Of a stretch of 64,000 bases of DNA, positions 8,304 to 16,660 are shown piece after piece. The stretch's first letter is position 1, and each line of letters begins with the position of its first letter. The position numbers were made by a program, and so were the translations under genes. The stretch comes from Acidimicrobiia bacterium. Lineage in GTDB: Bacteria > Actinomycetota > Acidimicrobiia > Acidimicrobiales > AC-14. The notes below the pieces were generated by a model. That model made no database searches, was not told the DNA's origin, and saw nothing but the letters and a program-made list of their open reading frames with translations. The DNA lies in the NCBI GenBank assembly GCA_023265025.1, contig JAHFUP010000004.1, positions 62,001-126,000 on the forward strand. Reading direction: 5' to 3'.

Positions 8304-8861
8304 CTACGTGCGCAGCCCCCAGTAGGGCTGGCGGCCGGCGGGGATGTCGGCCCGCAGGGGGTTCTTGCGGTCCCGGTCGGAGAGGATCGGGTCGCTCAGG
8401 CGCCAGTCGGCGTTGACGGCCGGGTCGTCCCAGGCCACGCCGAGCTCGTCCTCGGGGTTGTAGTACTGGTCGACCATGTAGGTGATCGTCAGGTCGGTCA
8501 GGGCCGCGAAGCCGTGGGCCACGCCGGGGGGGATGAACACGCCCCTACCGTCCTCCTCGCCGATCTCCAGGTGGAGGGTGGCGCCGTCGGTGGGCGAGCC
8601 CTCGCGGAGGTCGTGGAGGACGACGAGGGCGTCGCCCTTGGTGAAGTACCAGTAGTCGGCCTGGTGCAGGTGGTAGTGGAGGCCGACGACGGTGTTGGCG
8701 GTCTTGTCGGAGCGGTTGCCCTGCACCATCTCCCGGCCATGGGGGAACCACGACCGGCGGTAGCTCTCCACGAAGCGGCCCCGGGAGTCCCCGAAGGCGG
8801 TGGGCTCGACGACGTAGACGCCCTTGATGACGTCGGATTCGGTGACGGTTGCGAAGCTCAT
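8304..8861 (-). CDS. dTDP-4-dehydrorhamnose 3,5-epimerase-like cupin protein
   Basis: The 185-residue protein has the RmlC/RfbC cupin pattern: IKGVYVVEPTAFGDSRGRF at the start, a TVVGLHYHLHQADYWYF strand with histidines, and FIPPGVAHGFAALTD. RmlC epimerises the keto-sugar in dTDP-rhamnose synthesis. Related proteins make other deoxysugars, and no rmlA, B or D is near, so the exact product is open. The ATG at 8861 overlaps the TGA of the upstream flavin reductase (ATGA), indicating coupling. The longer open frame upstream is antisense-type noise. Confidence 0.8.
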   Translation of the reverse strand: MSFATVTESDVIKGVYVVEPTAFGDSRGRFVESYRRSWFPHGREMVQGNRSDKTANTVVGLHYHLHQADYWYFTKGDALVVLHDLREGSPTDGATLHLEIGEEDGRGVFIPPGVAHGFAALTDLTITYMVDQYYNPEDELGVAWDDPAVNADWRLSDPILSDRDRKNPLRADIPAGRQPYWGLRT

Positions 8862-9406
8862 AGTTCGAAGCGACCGTAGCCGCCCCGGTAGAACACCAGC
8901 GGCCGTCCCTCGTGCTCGACGCTCATGGCCCGCACCCTTCCGACGACGATGTCGTGGTCGCCAGCGGGGTGCTCGTCCTCCACCGTGCAGTCGAGCCAGG
9001 CCAGCGCCCCCGCCAGGATCGGCGCGCCCGCCGGCGAGGGCTGCCAGCCGATCCCCTGGAACCGGTCCAGCCCGCGGGCGGCGAAGGCCCGGGCGACGTG
9101 CTCCTGGTCGTCGGCCAGGATGTTGACGCAGAACGCGCCGGCGGGCCGAAGCCGGGGCCACGTCGTCGACCTAGTCGACACGCAGAACGCCACCAGCGCC
9201 GGCAGGAGCGACACCGACGTGAAGGAGTTCACGGCCAGGCCGACGGGGTGGCCGGCGTCCATGCCGGTCACCACGGTGACGCCGGTGGCGAAGTGGCCCA
9301 ACACCTGGCGGTACCGGGCCTCGTCGATGGGGGTGGCTGCGCCCGGTGGGTCGATGGCGGTCAGGCTATGTCCGCCGCATCGAACTGGCTGCAGTTGGCC
9401 GCGCAT
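8858..9406 (-). CDS. Flavin reductase-like domain protein
   Basis: The protein, 182 residues from the ATG at 9406, is an FMN-binding split-barrel of the flavin reductase family: YRQVLGHFATGVTVVTG, AVNSFTSVSLLPALVAFCV and DHDIVVGRVRAM. Such proteins supply reduced FMN/FADH2 to monooxygenases or act as small NAD(P)H:flavin oxidoreductases. The start is doubtful. The only upstream ATG lies inside the second REP-like palindrome and has no good ribosome site. The family's usual N-terminus matches residue 15 onward, where only a CTG is found (about 9364). It is coupled to the epimerase gene by a 4-base overlap. Confidence 0.8.
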   Translation of the reverse strand: MRGQLQPVRCGGHSLTAIDPPGAATPIDEARYRQVLGHFATGVTVVTGMDAGHPVGLAVNSFTSVSLLPALVAFCVSTRSTTWPRLRPAGAFCVNILADDQEHVARAFAARGLDRFQGIGWQPSPAGAPILAGALAWLDCTVEDEHPAGDHDIVVGRVRAMSVEHEGRPLVFYRGGYGRFEL

Positions 9407-9430
9407 ACGCGGCCAACTGCAGCAGGTTCG
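9381..9430 (+). repeat. REP-like palindrome, copy 2
   Basis: A perfect 15-base inverted repeat, 9389-9403 paired with 9408-9422, around the loop CATA. Less regular outer flanks (GAACTGG / CAGGTTC) also pair. It lies between the 3' end of mutY and the 5' end of the flavin reductase gene. It shares its core (GGCTGCA...GCATACG...TGCAGC, equal spacing) with copies 1 and 3. Confidence 0.75.
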
Positions 9431-9434
9431 ATGG

Positions 9435-10289
9435 CTACGGCAACGACAGCACGTCGCCGGCGAGAACGGCCAGGCCGTCGTCGACGAGGGTGTCGGCGAC
9501 GCGCCGGGCCCGCTCGGGGTCGTCGGGCCAGCCGGCGGCCACGGCCAGCACCGGCAGCGGGACGGGACCGAGGCGCAGGGCGTCGACCAGGCGGCCCCGG
9601 CCCTGACGGTCGGAGCCGGCGAACGTCGATTGCCGGCCGCCGGCGCCGGCGGAGCCCACCGCGGGGTCGGGGCCGGCGCCGGCCCAGGCGCAGCACGACC
9701 GGAGCGGGCACGAGCCGCAGCGGGGGGCCGTCTTCACGCACACGGTGGCGCCGAGGTCGAGCATGGCCTGGTTCCACGCCCACCCTTCGCCTGCCGGCAC
9801 CAGGCCGTCCGCCAGGGCCTGCGCTTCCGCCGGCGCCAGCGGGTGGCCGGCCACGGCGCGGGCCAGCACCCGGGCGCTGTTGACCTCGACCACCCCCACG
9901 TCGGCCTCGAAGGCGAACGCCAGCACGGCCCGGGCCGTGTACGGCCCGACGCCCGGCAGGGCGACCAGCTCGGCGAGCGTCACCGGCATGGAGCCGCCGT
10001 GACGTTCGACGACCGCGCCGGCGGCCCGGTGCAGGTTCACCGCCCGGCGGTTGTAGCCGAGCCCGGCCCACGCCCGCACGACCTCGGCCACCGGCGCCGA
10101 CGCGGTGGCGGCCGGCGTCGGGAACTGTCGCAGGAAGGCCTCGAAGCGCGGGAGCACCCGGGGCACCTGCGTCTGCTGGAGCATGAGCTCGCTGACCAGG
10201 ACGGCCCATGGGTCGCGGGTCCGCCGCCACGGTAGGTCCCGGCGGGCGCCCTCGGCCCACGCCGAGAGCGAGTGCTGGAGTGCGCTCAC
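9435..10289 (-). CDS. mutY: A/G-specific adenine glycosylase MutY (Asp-to-Glu at catalytic site)
   Basis: The 284-residue protein removes adenine mispaired with 8-oxoguanine in base excision repair. It has the general acid Glu34 in SELMLQQTQV, the helix-hairpin-helix LPGVGPYTARAV, and an Fe-S ligand set in the C-x6-C-x2-C-x5-C pattern (CVKTAPRCGSCPLRSCC). The length suits actinobacterial MutY with a short C-terminal domain. The position of the catalytic Asp (Asp138 in E. coli, LDGN) is Glu135 here (VVEVNSARVLAR). GTG start at 10289; a methyltransferase starts 24 bases away on the other strand. Confidence 0.92.
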   Translation of the reverse strand: MSALQHSLSAWAEGARRDLPWRRTRDPWAVLVSELMLQQTQVPRVLPRFEAFLRQFPTPAATASAPVAEVVRAWAGLGYNRRAVNLHRAAGAVVERHGGSMPVTLAELVALPGVGPYTARAVLAFAFEADVGVVEVNSARVLARAVAGHPLAPAEAQALADGLVPAGEGWAWNQAMLDLGATVCVKTAPRCGSCPLRSCCAWAGAGPDPAVGSAGAGGRQSTFAGSDRQGRGRLVDALRLGPVPLPVLAVAAGWPDDPERARRVADTLVDDGLAVLAGDVLSLP

Positions 10290-10313
10290 GCAGACGCAGC
10301 GTAACGTCGCACC

Positions 10314-10958
10314 ATGATCGAGCTGGGCCTGCGCAACGACGTCTACCGGCGGCCCCTCATGACCGCGCTCGACCGGCTCGGCCTGCGGGAAGGCTGGCGG
10401 TGCGTCGACGTGGGCGCCGGCGGGGGCGACGTGAGCGTGGCCCTGGCCGAAATCGTCGGGAGGGACGGCCGGGTCTACGCGGTGGACAGCGACCCCACCG
10501 CCCGCGACCGGGTGGCGGAGGCCGCGTCCGCGTCAGCCCAGGTGGTGGCCATCACCCAGGCCGGCGAGGACCTGCTGCTGCCCGAGCCGGTCGACCTGGC
10601 GTTCTGCCGCTTCGTGCTCATGCATGTGCACGACCCGCTCCAGGTCCTGACCCGCATGGGCGCCGCGGTCCGGCCCCGCGGCTGGGTGGTCGCCCAGGAG
10701 CCGGTCACGACCGCCGGCCGCATCGACGGCCGGCCCTTCTCCATGCCCGACGCCCGCCACCCCGACGTCGGCGCCCTCCTGCCGGCGCTCGCCCTCCGGG
10801 CCGGCCTCGAGGTGATCGACGCCTGGGCCGAGGCGCCGGCCGGCGCCGGCCCCGGGCCGGTGGCCGACTACGTGGCCCACCTCACCGGCGTCAATCCCGG
10901 CGACGACCCCGTCGTCCTCCCGCCGCTGGTGACCGTGGTGGCCCGCCGCCCGGCCTGA
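10314..10958 (+). CDS. Class I SAM-dependent methyltransferase
   Basis: The 214-residue protein has motif I CVDVGAGGGDVSVAL near residue 30 and the acidic end of strand 2, VYAVDSD. Motif IV (VDLAFCRFVLMHV) and the post-motif region also fit a small-molecule methyltransferase of the UbiE/Methyltransf-11 type. It resembles the methyltransferase at 28705 in design. The substrate is unknown. It starts 24 bases from the divergent mutY start and ends just before the third palindrome. Confidence 0.8.
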   Translation: MIELGLRNDVYRRPLMTALDRLGLREGWRCVDVGAGGGDVSVALAEIVGRDGRVYAVDSDPTARDRVAEAASASAQVVAITQAGEDLLLPEPVDLAFCRFVLMHVHDPLQVLTRMGAAVRPRGWVVAQEPVTTAGRIDGRPFSMPDARHPDVGALLPALALRAGLEVIDAWAEAPAGAGPGPVADYVAHLTGVNPGDDPVVLPPLVTVVARRPA

Positions 10959-10965
10959 GCTCTTC

Positions 10966-11014
10966 CGAACTGGCTGCAGTTCGCCGCGCATACGCGGCCA
11001 GCTGCAGCCAGCTC
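10966..11014 (+). repeat. REP-like palindrome, copy 3
   Basis: An imperfect inverted repeat with arms TGGCTGCA (10971-10978) and TGCAGCCA (11002-11009), an inner stem GCCGCG/CGCGGC and the CATA loop. It lies between the convergent ends of the methyltransferase and glycosyltransferase genes. It is nearly identical to copy 2 in sequence and orientation, and may also serve as a bidirectional terminator. Confidence 0.75.
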
Positions 11015-11026
11015 GGTGGTTGGGGG

Positions 11027-11704
11027 TCAGCCCTCCACGGTCAGGCCCCGCAGGTAGAACCACTGCGTCCGCCACCGGACCACGCCCCGGGTCGGCAGCC
11101 CGATGAGGTGCCAGAACATCCGCCACGTCTCCCGATACCCCTTGCGGCGGCCGAGCTTGTGCCGCTTGGTGCGATGGGTGACGCCGGCCATGATCCGCAC
11201 GCTCGTCGGCAGCCGGCCCTCGGCGATGACCTCGTTGATCATGATCTCAATCGAGTAGCCGGACGGCCGGACGTGGACCGAGTCCCACACCCAGCGGGGG
11301 ACGACCCGCTCGCCGCTGGTGGGCGGCAGCCGGCGGACGAGCGGGTTCAGCATCCCGTAGTCGAACCAGCCGACGGACATGGTGGCCCGCCCTTCCAGGT
11401 ACGGCCGGCAGATGTCGTCGAGGTGGGTGGCAGTGAGGCCGACGAGATCGGCGTCGCAGAAGAGGATGGCCTCGGCGTCGGTGGCGGCCACGCCCAGGTC
11501 CATGGCGCCGGCCTTGGAGCCGCAGGCGGTCTCCCGGCGGACGACCTTGGCGCCGGCGGCGAGGGCGACGTCGCCGGTGCCGTCCGTCGAGCCGTCGTCG
11601 GCGACGATCACCTCACGGGCGAACCGGCAACCCCGGGCGGCCGCGACCACGCCGGCGATGGTCGTCGCCTCGTTGCGGGCCGGGATCACCACGTCGATCG
11701 CCAC
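11027..11704 (-). CDS. Family 2 glycosyltransferase
   Basis: The 225-residue protein is a single GT-A fold: VVIPARNEATTI at the N-terminus, VIVADDGSTDGT for UDP-sugar binding and the DxD-type motif LFCDADLVG near residue 85. A later basic, aromatic stretch may contact membrane or acceptor. No transmembrane helix is evident. It could use a nucleotide sugar to build a polyprenyl or glycolipid product; the substrate is not predictable. It is 12 bases downstream of the large AAA ATPase gene in the same direction and may be cotranscribed. Confidence 0.85.
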   Translation of the reverse strand: MAIDVVIPARNEATTIAGVVAAARGCRFAREVIVADDGSTDGTGDVALAAGAKVVRRETACGSKAGAMDLGVAATDAEAILFCDADLVGLTATHLDDICRPYLEGRATMSVGWFDYGMLNPLVRRLPPTSGERVVPRWVWDSVHVRPSGYSIEIMINEVIAEGRLPTSVRIMAGVTHRTKRHKLGRRKGYRETWRMFWHLIGLPTRGVVRWRTQWFYLRGLTVEG

Positions 11705-11716
11705 GGTCCGCCGATG

Positions 11717-14317
11717 CTACGTAGCCCGCCGGCCGATCTCCTCCAGCAGCCGGGTCATCCCCGCGGCGGTGGCCAGCTCGGTCGCCCGCCGGCGGTACTC
11801 CGCCGCCCGCCGGCGGTCGGCGATGCGGTTGCGCTCCAGCAGCACCGTGGACCACTCGAACCGGGTCCGGGCCAGCAGGGCCGGCGCGCCCATGTCCCGG
11901 TGGACGGCGAGCGCGGTCCGGAAGTGGCGCTCGGCATCGTCCCAGCGCCGGGCCGAGGCGGCGGCCATCCCGCACGCCCGGGCGACGGAGCCCCGGCAGG
12001 CGAGCGCCCGCCCGGCGACCACGACATGGCCGGCGAACGGCTCGAGCAGCTCGGCGAGCCTGGCGGCGCGGTACGAGTCGCCGACCCTCCAGGCCACCTC
12101 AACCAGGCAGGTCAGGGGATGGAGCCGGCCCGGCTCGCGCAGCAGCTCGCCCAGCCCGTGGTCGCTGACCCGGCGCAGCTCCTCGGCGGCCAGGTCCAGG
12201 CGACCGTCCCGCGCCAGGGCAAGGGCGAGCGCCGCCCGCCACGCCCGACCGCCGGCAGGCGTCGAGCCGGACGCCGCCAGCCGGCACTCCTCGACCACCT
12301 CGTCGAGGTCGCCGGCCCCGTCCCACTCCAGCGCCAGCCACCAGCGCTGGACCAGGTACGAGTCGTCGGCCTCGGGATCGCCGGCTTCCGTGGCCAGGTC
12401 GAACGCGTCGGCGGCGGCCGAGCGGGCGTCGTCGGCCCGACCCTCGACCATGGCCCGCATGGCGGACCAGGTCGCAGCCTCGGCGATCCGGGCGGGCGAC
12501 GCCAGCTTGCGGGCCGCGGCGGCGTGGGCGTCGAGGGCGGCGGCGGCGTCGTGGTGGCGACCGAGTTGCAGCGCGTCGACGAGCCGCCAGCCCTGCCCGA
12601 TTGCTACCAGATCTCCGTCGCCGGTCTCCTCGCCCAGCGCCACCATGTGCTCGGCCGCCTCCAACCGCTCGACCGTGTGCTCGGGGCCGGCGAGCGCGAC
12701 GTGACGGGCCCGCAGGAGCGCGGCGGCCTCGCTGCGGTCCCGGGCCGGCGGGACGCCGCCAGACGAGGCGACCAGAGCGTCGGCCCCCTCGCCGGGCAGC
12801 GGGCCGTCCAGCATGTCGTAGAGGGTCTCGGAGGCGAAGTCGGCCGCGGTCGGCAGCGACGCCGCCGGCAGGCTGGCCTGGCCCAGCAGGGCCTTGGCCT
12901 CGCGGGCGACGGCCTCCAGCTCGGGGTCGGCACCCCAGACGGCGTCGAGCTGGCCCAGAGCCAGAGCGGCACGGGCCATCCGAGCGCCGTCGGCCCGGTC
13001 CCGGGCGAGGGCCGCCGCCTCGAAGAACGCCTGGCGGGCCCTCGCCCCTTCGCCGGCGAGGCGCTGCGCCTCCCCCAGCGAGAGCAGGAGATCGGCCCGG
13101 ACCGCCCGGGAGGCAGCCGTCGCCGCCGCGAGCGCGTTGCCGTAGTGGAGGGCGGCCTCGTCCCACGCCAGCAGCTCCATGGCCAGGTCGCCAGCCGCGG
13201 CTGCGTGGTGCAGGACCTTCCCCGACAGCCCGACGGGCGAGGCGGCCCGGAAGTGCCAGGCCAGGAGGGCGGCTGGCACTAGGGCACCGGCGCCACGGGT
13301 CTGATGCTCCAGGGCCCGACCCACCCGGCGGTGGAGATCGACCCGGCCCTGGGGCGGGAGCCCGTCCTCGACCGCGTCCCTGACCATCTCGTGCACGAAG
13401 CGCCGGCCGCCACCGGGGCCCGCCGGCTCCTCCACGACGAAGCCGGCGGCCACGACCTGCTTCAGCGCCTCGCCGGCGCGGCCGCCGGAAATCTGCGCGG
13501 CGGTCGCCGCCACCTCCACGACGAACTCGGACCCCGCGACCGCCGCGGCCTGCAGGAACGCCCGCGCCGTCGAGCTGAGGCGGGCGACGCGACGGGCCAC
13601 CAGGTCGTCGAAGCCGGCGGGCACCGTGCCTTCCAGGGCCCCCGGCCGCAGCAGCTCCGCCACCCAGACCGGGTTTCCTCCCGACTGGCGCCAGAGCCGC
13701 CGCCCGAGGTCGGGCTCGCCGACCATCTCCGCCACGGCGCCGGCCGGCAGCCCCTCCATCTGGATGCGCTCGACCGTCGGTCGGGTCACCAGGAAGGCGA
13801 GTAGCTCGGTGAGGGGGTGCGACCGGTCGAGCGACCCGTCCCGATAGGTCGCCACCACCAGCACCGGTGCCTCCTCCGCCACCTCGACGATCCTCCGCAC
13901 CGCCAGCAGCGTCGACCGGTCGGCGCGGTGAAGGTCGTCCAGCACCAGGAGGACCGGTGCCCGGTGGGCTCGGGCGGCCACGCCGGCGGCCATCGTCTCC
14001 AACATCGAGCTGCGGTCGCGCTCACCCGCCGGCAAGGGGCCGAGGGCATCGACCAGCGGCTGGTACGGCGCCGCACCGTGCGCGGGGCAGGCGCCGACGA
14101 GCACGCACCCCCCCGCCTCGTCGACCTCGCCGGCCAGGACCGCGGCGAGGCGGGTCTTCCCCACCCCGGCCTGCCCGGCCAGCAGGACCACCCCGCCCTC
14201 GCCGGCCACTGCGTCGGACCAGGCCCGGCGAAGCGTGTCCAGCTCCTTCTCCCGGCCGGCGAAGGGCCCGCCGGCAGGTGCGAGCTGCTGCAGAACACGC
14301 GGGAAGGTCAGAGTCAT
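11717..14317 (-). CDS. Large AAA ATPase with TPR-like C-terminal half
   Basis: The 866-residue protein begins with an AAA_16/STAND-type ATPase: FAGREKELDTLRRAW, Walker A GQAGVGKTRLAA near residue 48, and Walker B VLLVLDDLHRAD near residue 124. The second half is a long series of Ala/Leu-rich helical repeats like those of MalT/LuxR-family ATPase regulators. Those proteins usually end in a LuxR HTH; this one ends ELATAAGMTRLLEEIGRRAT with no HTH, so it cannot bind DNA in that way. A sensor or scaffold whose output is another protein is more likely. ATG start at 14317. Confidence 0.75.
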   Translation of the reverse strand: MTLTFPRVLQQLAPAGGPFAGREKELDTLRRAWSDAVAGEGGVVLLAGQAGVGKTRLAAVLAGEVDEAGGCVLVGACPAHGAAPYQPLVDALGPLPAGERDRSSMLETMAAGVAARAHRAPVLLVLDDLHRADRSTLLAVRRIVEVAEEAPVLVVATYRDGSLDRSHPLTELLAFLVTRPTVERIQMEGLPAGAVAEMVGEPDLGRRLWRQSGGNPVWVAELLRPGALEGTVPAGFDDLVARRVARLSSTARAFLQAAAVAGSEFVVEVAATAAQISGGRAGEALKQVVAAGFVVEEPAGPGGGRRFVHEMVRDAVEDGLPPQGRVDLHRRVGRALEHQTRGAGALVPAALLAWHFRAASPVGLSGKVLHHAAAAGDLAMELLAWDEAALHYGNALAAATAASRAVRADLLLSLGEAQRLAGEGARARQAFFEAAALARDRADGARMARAALALGQLDAVWGADPELEAVAREAKALLGQASLPAASLPTAADFASETLYDMLDGPLPGEGADALVASSGGVPPARDRSEAAALLRARHVALAGPEHTVERLEAAEHMVALGEETGDGDLVAIGQGWRLVDALQLGRHHDAAAALDAHAAAARKLASPARIAEAATWSAMRAMVEGRADDARSAAADAFDLATEAGDPEADDSYLVQRWWLALEWDGAGDLDEVVEECRLAASGSTPAGGRAWRAALALALARDGRLDLAAEELRRVSDHGLGELLREPGRLHPLTCLVEVAWRVGDSYRAARLAELLEPFAGHVVVAGRALACRGSVARACGMAAASARRWDDAERHFRTALAVHRDMGAPALLARTRFEWSTVLLERNRIADRRRAAEYRRRATELATAAGMTRLLEEIGRRAT

Positions 14318-14357
14318 CCCTAGGCCATTCGGCCTACCCGCCCATGAGCTTGAGGGA

Positions 14358-14663
14358 TCAGTCGGTGCCGGCGTCCAGGATCATGCTCACGTCGAGGTTG
14401 TGGAACACCGGCGGCTCGTCGCACAGCGCGATGACGGCCTCGGCCAGCTCCTCGGTCTCGGGGAGGTTGGAGTTCTCCATGGCCGCCTCGTAGGACTCGA
14501 ACTCGACGATGGCGACGTAGCGCCCGGGGGCAGCCCGGTCGACGCAGACGGTCGTCCGGCCTGCCGTCGAGGTGCCGGCGGTGTCCTTCCGGTACTGGGT
14601 GACGAGGGCCTGCATCTCGTCCCAGCGCGACGTCTTGTACTCGATCACCTGGATGAACGGCAT
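14358..14663 (-). CDS. Small ABM-like (dimeric alpha/beta barrel) protein
   Basis: The 101-residue protein starts [18 protein letters not shown] and contains [19 protein letters not shown], the strand-helix pattern of dimeric ferredoxin-like (ABM/EthD-type) proteins. These act as small monooxygenases, heme enzymes or structural dimers. No catalytic residue can be singled out. The ATG at 14663 has AGGAGC a few bases upstream. It points away from bioB, with a 53-base divergent gap. Confidence 0.6.
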   Translation of the reverse strand: MPFIQVIEYKTSRWDEMQALVTQYRKDTAGTSTAGRTTVCVDRAAPGRYVAIVEFESYEAAMENSNLPETEELAEAVIALCDEPPVFHNLDVSMILDAGTD

Positions 14664-14716
14664 GCCTGCTCCTGACGTCGACCGACCACGGGACCGTAGT
14701 CAGTACCCTTGCCCGC

Positions 14717-15715
14717 GTGACGACCCCGGCCCTCGACGCAGCCGCCGGCGCCCTCCTGGAGGAGCGCCGGCTCCTCACCGCCACCGAGCTCGGCGCCCTC
14801 GCCGCCCTCCCGCCGGCGTCGCTGCCGGCGCTCGCCGCCCTGGCCCACGAAGTGCGCCTGGCCTGGTGCGGGCCGATGGTGGAGATCGAGGGGATCGTCT
14901 CGGCCAAGACCGGGGGCTGCCCGGAGGACTGCGGCTTCTGCAGCCAGTCGGCCAGGTTCTCCTCGCTCGTGCGGGCCGCGCCGCTCCTCGACCTCGACGA
15001 GCTGCTGGCCGCGGCCGAGGAGACCGCGGCGCTCGGCGCGTCGGAGTTCTGCATCGTCGTCGCCCTGCGCGGCCCCGACGAGCGGACGCTGGCCCGCGTC
15101 ATCGAGGCCGTGCCTCTCATCCGCGAGCGCACCGGGCTCGAGGTGGCGGCCAGCCTCGGCATCCTCACCGCGGAGCAGGCCCGCCGCCTGGCCGGCGCCG
15201 GGCTCCACCGCTACAACCACAACCTGGAGACGGCCCGGTCGTACTTCCCTTCCGTCGTCACCACCCACACGTGGGAAGAGCGGGTCGACACCTGCCGCCT
15301 GGTCCGGGAGGCGGGCATGGAGCTGTGCTGCGGGGTCCTGCTCGGCATGGGCGAGACCGACGAGCAGCGCCTGGAGCTCCTCGGCCAGTTGCGCGACGTC
15401 GACCCCGCCGAGGTGCCGGTCAACTTCCTGAACCCGCGGCCGGGGACGCCCATGGCCGACCGCCCCCTGGTCGAGCCCCTCGACGCCATCCGCTGGATCG
15501 CCCTCTTCCGCCTGGCCCTTCCCGGCGTGATCCTGCGCTACGCCGGCGGCCGCGAGGTGACCCTGCGCCAGCTCCAGGCCATGGGCCTCACGTCGGGGAT
15601 CAACGCCCTGATCGTCGGCAACTACCTGACGACGCTGGGCCGCGCCCCCCAGGACGACCTCGACCTGCTCGCCGACCTGGGCATGCCGGTCGGCGCCCTT
15701 TCGAGGGTCCTGTGA
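14717..15715 (+). CDS. bioB: Biotin synthase
   Basis: The 332-residue radical-SAM enzyme inserts sulfur into dethiobiotin, the last step of biotin synthesis. The radical-SAM cysteines are in [13 protein letters not shown] (residues 68-80). Further BioB signatures are [26 protein letters not shown] and [11 protein letters not shown]. It also uses an auxiliary Fe-S cluster. GTG start at 14717. The final TGA overlaps the GTG of the next small gene (GTGA), which encodes the partner BsaP. No other bio genes are in the window. Confidence 0.95.
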   Translation: MTTPALDAAAGALLEERRLLTATELGALAALPPASLPALAALAHEVRLAWCGPMVEIEGIVSAKTGGCPEDCGFCSQSARFSSLVRAAPLLDLDELLAAAEETAALGASEFCIVVALRGPDERTLARVIEAVPLIRERTGLEVAASLGILTAEQARRLAGAGLHRYNHNLETARSYFPSVVTTHTWEERVDTCRLVREAGMELCCGVLLGMGETDEQRLELLGQLRDVDPAEVPVNFLNPRPGTPMADRPLVEPLDAIRWIALFRLALPGVILRYAGGREVTLRQLQAMGLTSGINALIVGNYLTTLGRAPQDDLDLLADLGMPVGALSRVL

Positions 15716-15894
15716 TCAGGCATTGCCGCGGGTGCGGGCGCCCGTCGGGCGACTGCGCCGGCCGCTGCGCCTCCGACCTCGACCCGCCCCGTTTCTGCGC
15801 CGAGTGCGGGCGCCGGCTGGCCGTGCAGGTCTACCCGTCAAGGGTGGTGGCGCGCTGCCCCCGCCACCCGGATCACATCGCGTCCACCGCGTGA
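15712..15894 (+). CDS. bsaP: Biotin synthase auxiliary protein BsaP
   Basis: The 60-residue Cys-rich protein starts at a GTG overlapping the bioB stop by 4 bases. It has eight cysteines: CRGCG, two at residues 15 and 19, [16 protein letters not shown]. The zinc-ribbon-like or Fe-S-like ending fits BsaP, the small partner that mycobacterial BioB-type synthases need for activity. Family assignment rests on position, size and the FCAECGRRL motif (established family knowledge; not searched here). It is too short for most automated gene finding and could be missed. It overlaps the convergent hydrolase by 22 bases. Confidence 0.8.
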   Translation: MIRHCRGCGRPSGDCAGRCASDLDPPRFCAECGRRLAVQVYPSRVVARCPRHPDHIASTA

Positions 15895-16634
15895 GGGGCC
15901 AGGTGGCGGGCGAGAAACCGTGCTGAGAACAGGATCTCCTCGACCGGCACGGCCGAGTGGTCTCCGGGGTGGGCGTGCAGGCGCTTGTCGACCGAGCTGA
16001 AGGCGTCGAACAGACCGAACGCCTCCGGCCGCGGAATGAGCGAGTCGTCCCACTGCTGCAGGAACATGACCGGGCAGGAGATCGACGCCGCGTCGGCCGC
16101 CATCCGGTCCCGGGTCGGCCCGAGGAGACCCATCAGTCCGAACACCGCCACCTGGATGCGCGGCTCGGCCGCCACCAGCGGTACGCCATAGATCGTCCCC
16201 ATCGAGAGGCCCCAGTAACCGATCGGGCCGTCGCCCACGTCGTCGAGGGCCCGGAGGGCGTCGATCGTGGCCTGCCAGTCGGCCACCATGTCGTCGACGG
16301 TCCCCTCCCTCGACCATTCGGCCAGGAAGGCGCTGAACAGGGCGATGTCGTCGTCGTGGCCGGGCGCCCGCCGGTCGCCGTGGCCGGGGCCGTCGATGGC
16401 GGCCACCGCGAACCCGTGGTCGGAGGCCAGGCGCCGGCCCAGGGCGACGAGGTAGTCGACCCGCTTGTGGCGCGTCGCCCCGTGGCCGAGCAGGACCAGC
16501 GGCCGCGGCCCTGTCCCGGACTCGGGCACCCAGAGGACGCCCGGCACGGTGCGTCCGGCGACGTCGACCTCGAAGCCGCGCTCGCGCACGTCGCCGGCGA
16601 CGTCGCCCTCGGCTGTCCAGCGCATTGGTAGCAC
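15873..16634 (-). CDS. Alpha/beta hydrolase (dienelactone hydrolase-like)
   Basis: The 253-residue protein has the oxyanion strand [12 protein letters not shown], the nucleophile elbow [12 protein letters not shown] (Ser about residue 143), an acid in QQWDDSLIP, and a histidine in HPGDHSAVP. The product is a cytoplasmic esterase or peptidase-type hydrolase of unknown substrate. The start could be ATG 16634 or the ATG at 16625, three codons in. It is divergent from the SpoIIE-type phosphatase and its 3' end overlaps bsaP by 22 bases. Confidence 0.8.
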   Translation of the reverse strand: MLPMRWTAEGDVAGDVRERGFEVDVAGRTVPGVLWVPESGTGPRPLVLLGHGATRHKRVDYLVALGRRLASDHGFAVAAIDGPGHGDRRAPGHDDDIALFSAFLAEWSREGTVDDMVADWQATIDALRALDDVGDGPIGYWGLSMGTIYGVPLVAAEPRIQVAVFGLMGLLGPTRDRMAADAASISCPVMFLQQWDDSLIPRPEAFGLFDAFSSVDKRLHAHPGDHSAVPVEEILFSARFLARHLAPHAVDAM

Positions 16635-16660
16635 GCTACCGACCCGCTACCCTCCTGCTG

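Noticed and set aside
8304-9161. A longer epimerase starting at 9161
   Set aside because: The extra N-terminus is antisense-type Arg/Pro-rich sequence in the flavin reductase gene. The ATGA overlap at 8858-8861 gives the natural start.
10208-13282. A 1024-codon open frame on the plus strand
   Set aside because: It runs antisense to mutY, through the methyltransferase in another frame, and antisense to the glycosyltransferase and ATPase. Its protein is Arg/Pro/Gly-rich without domains, as expected for shadow frames in GC-rich DNA.
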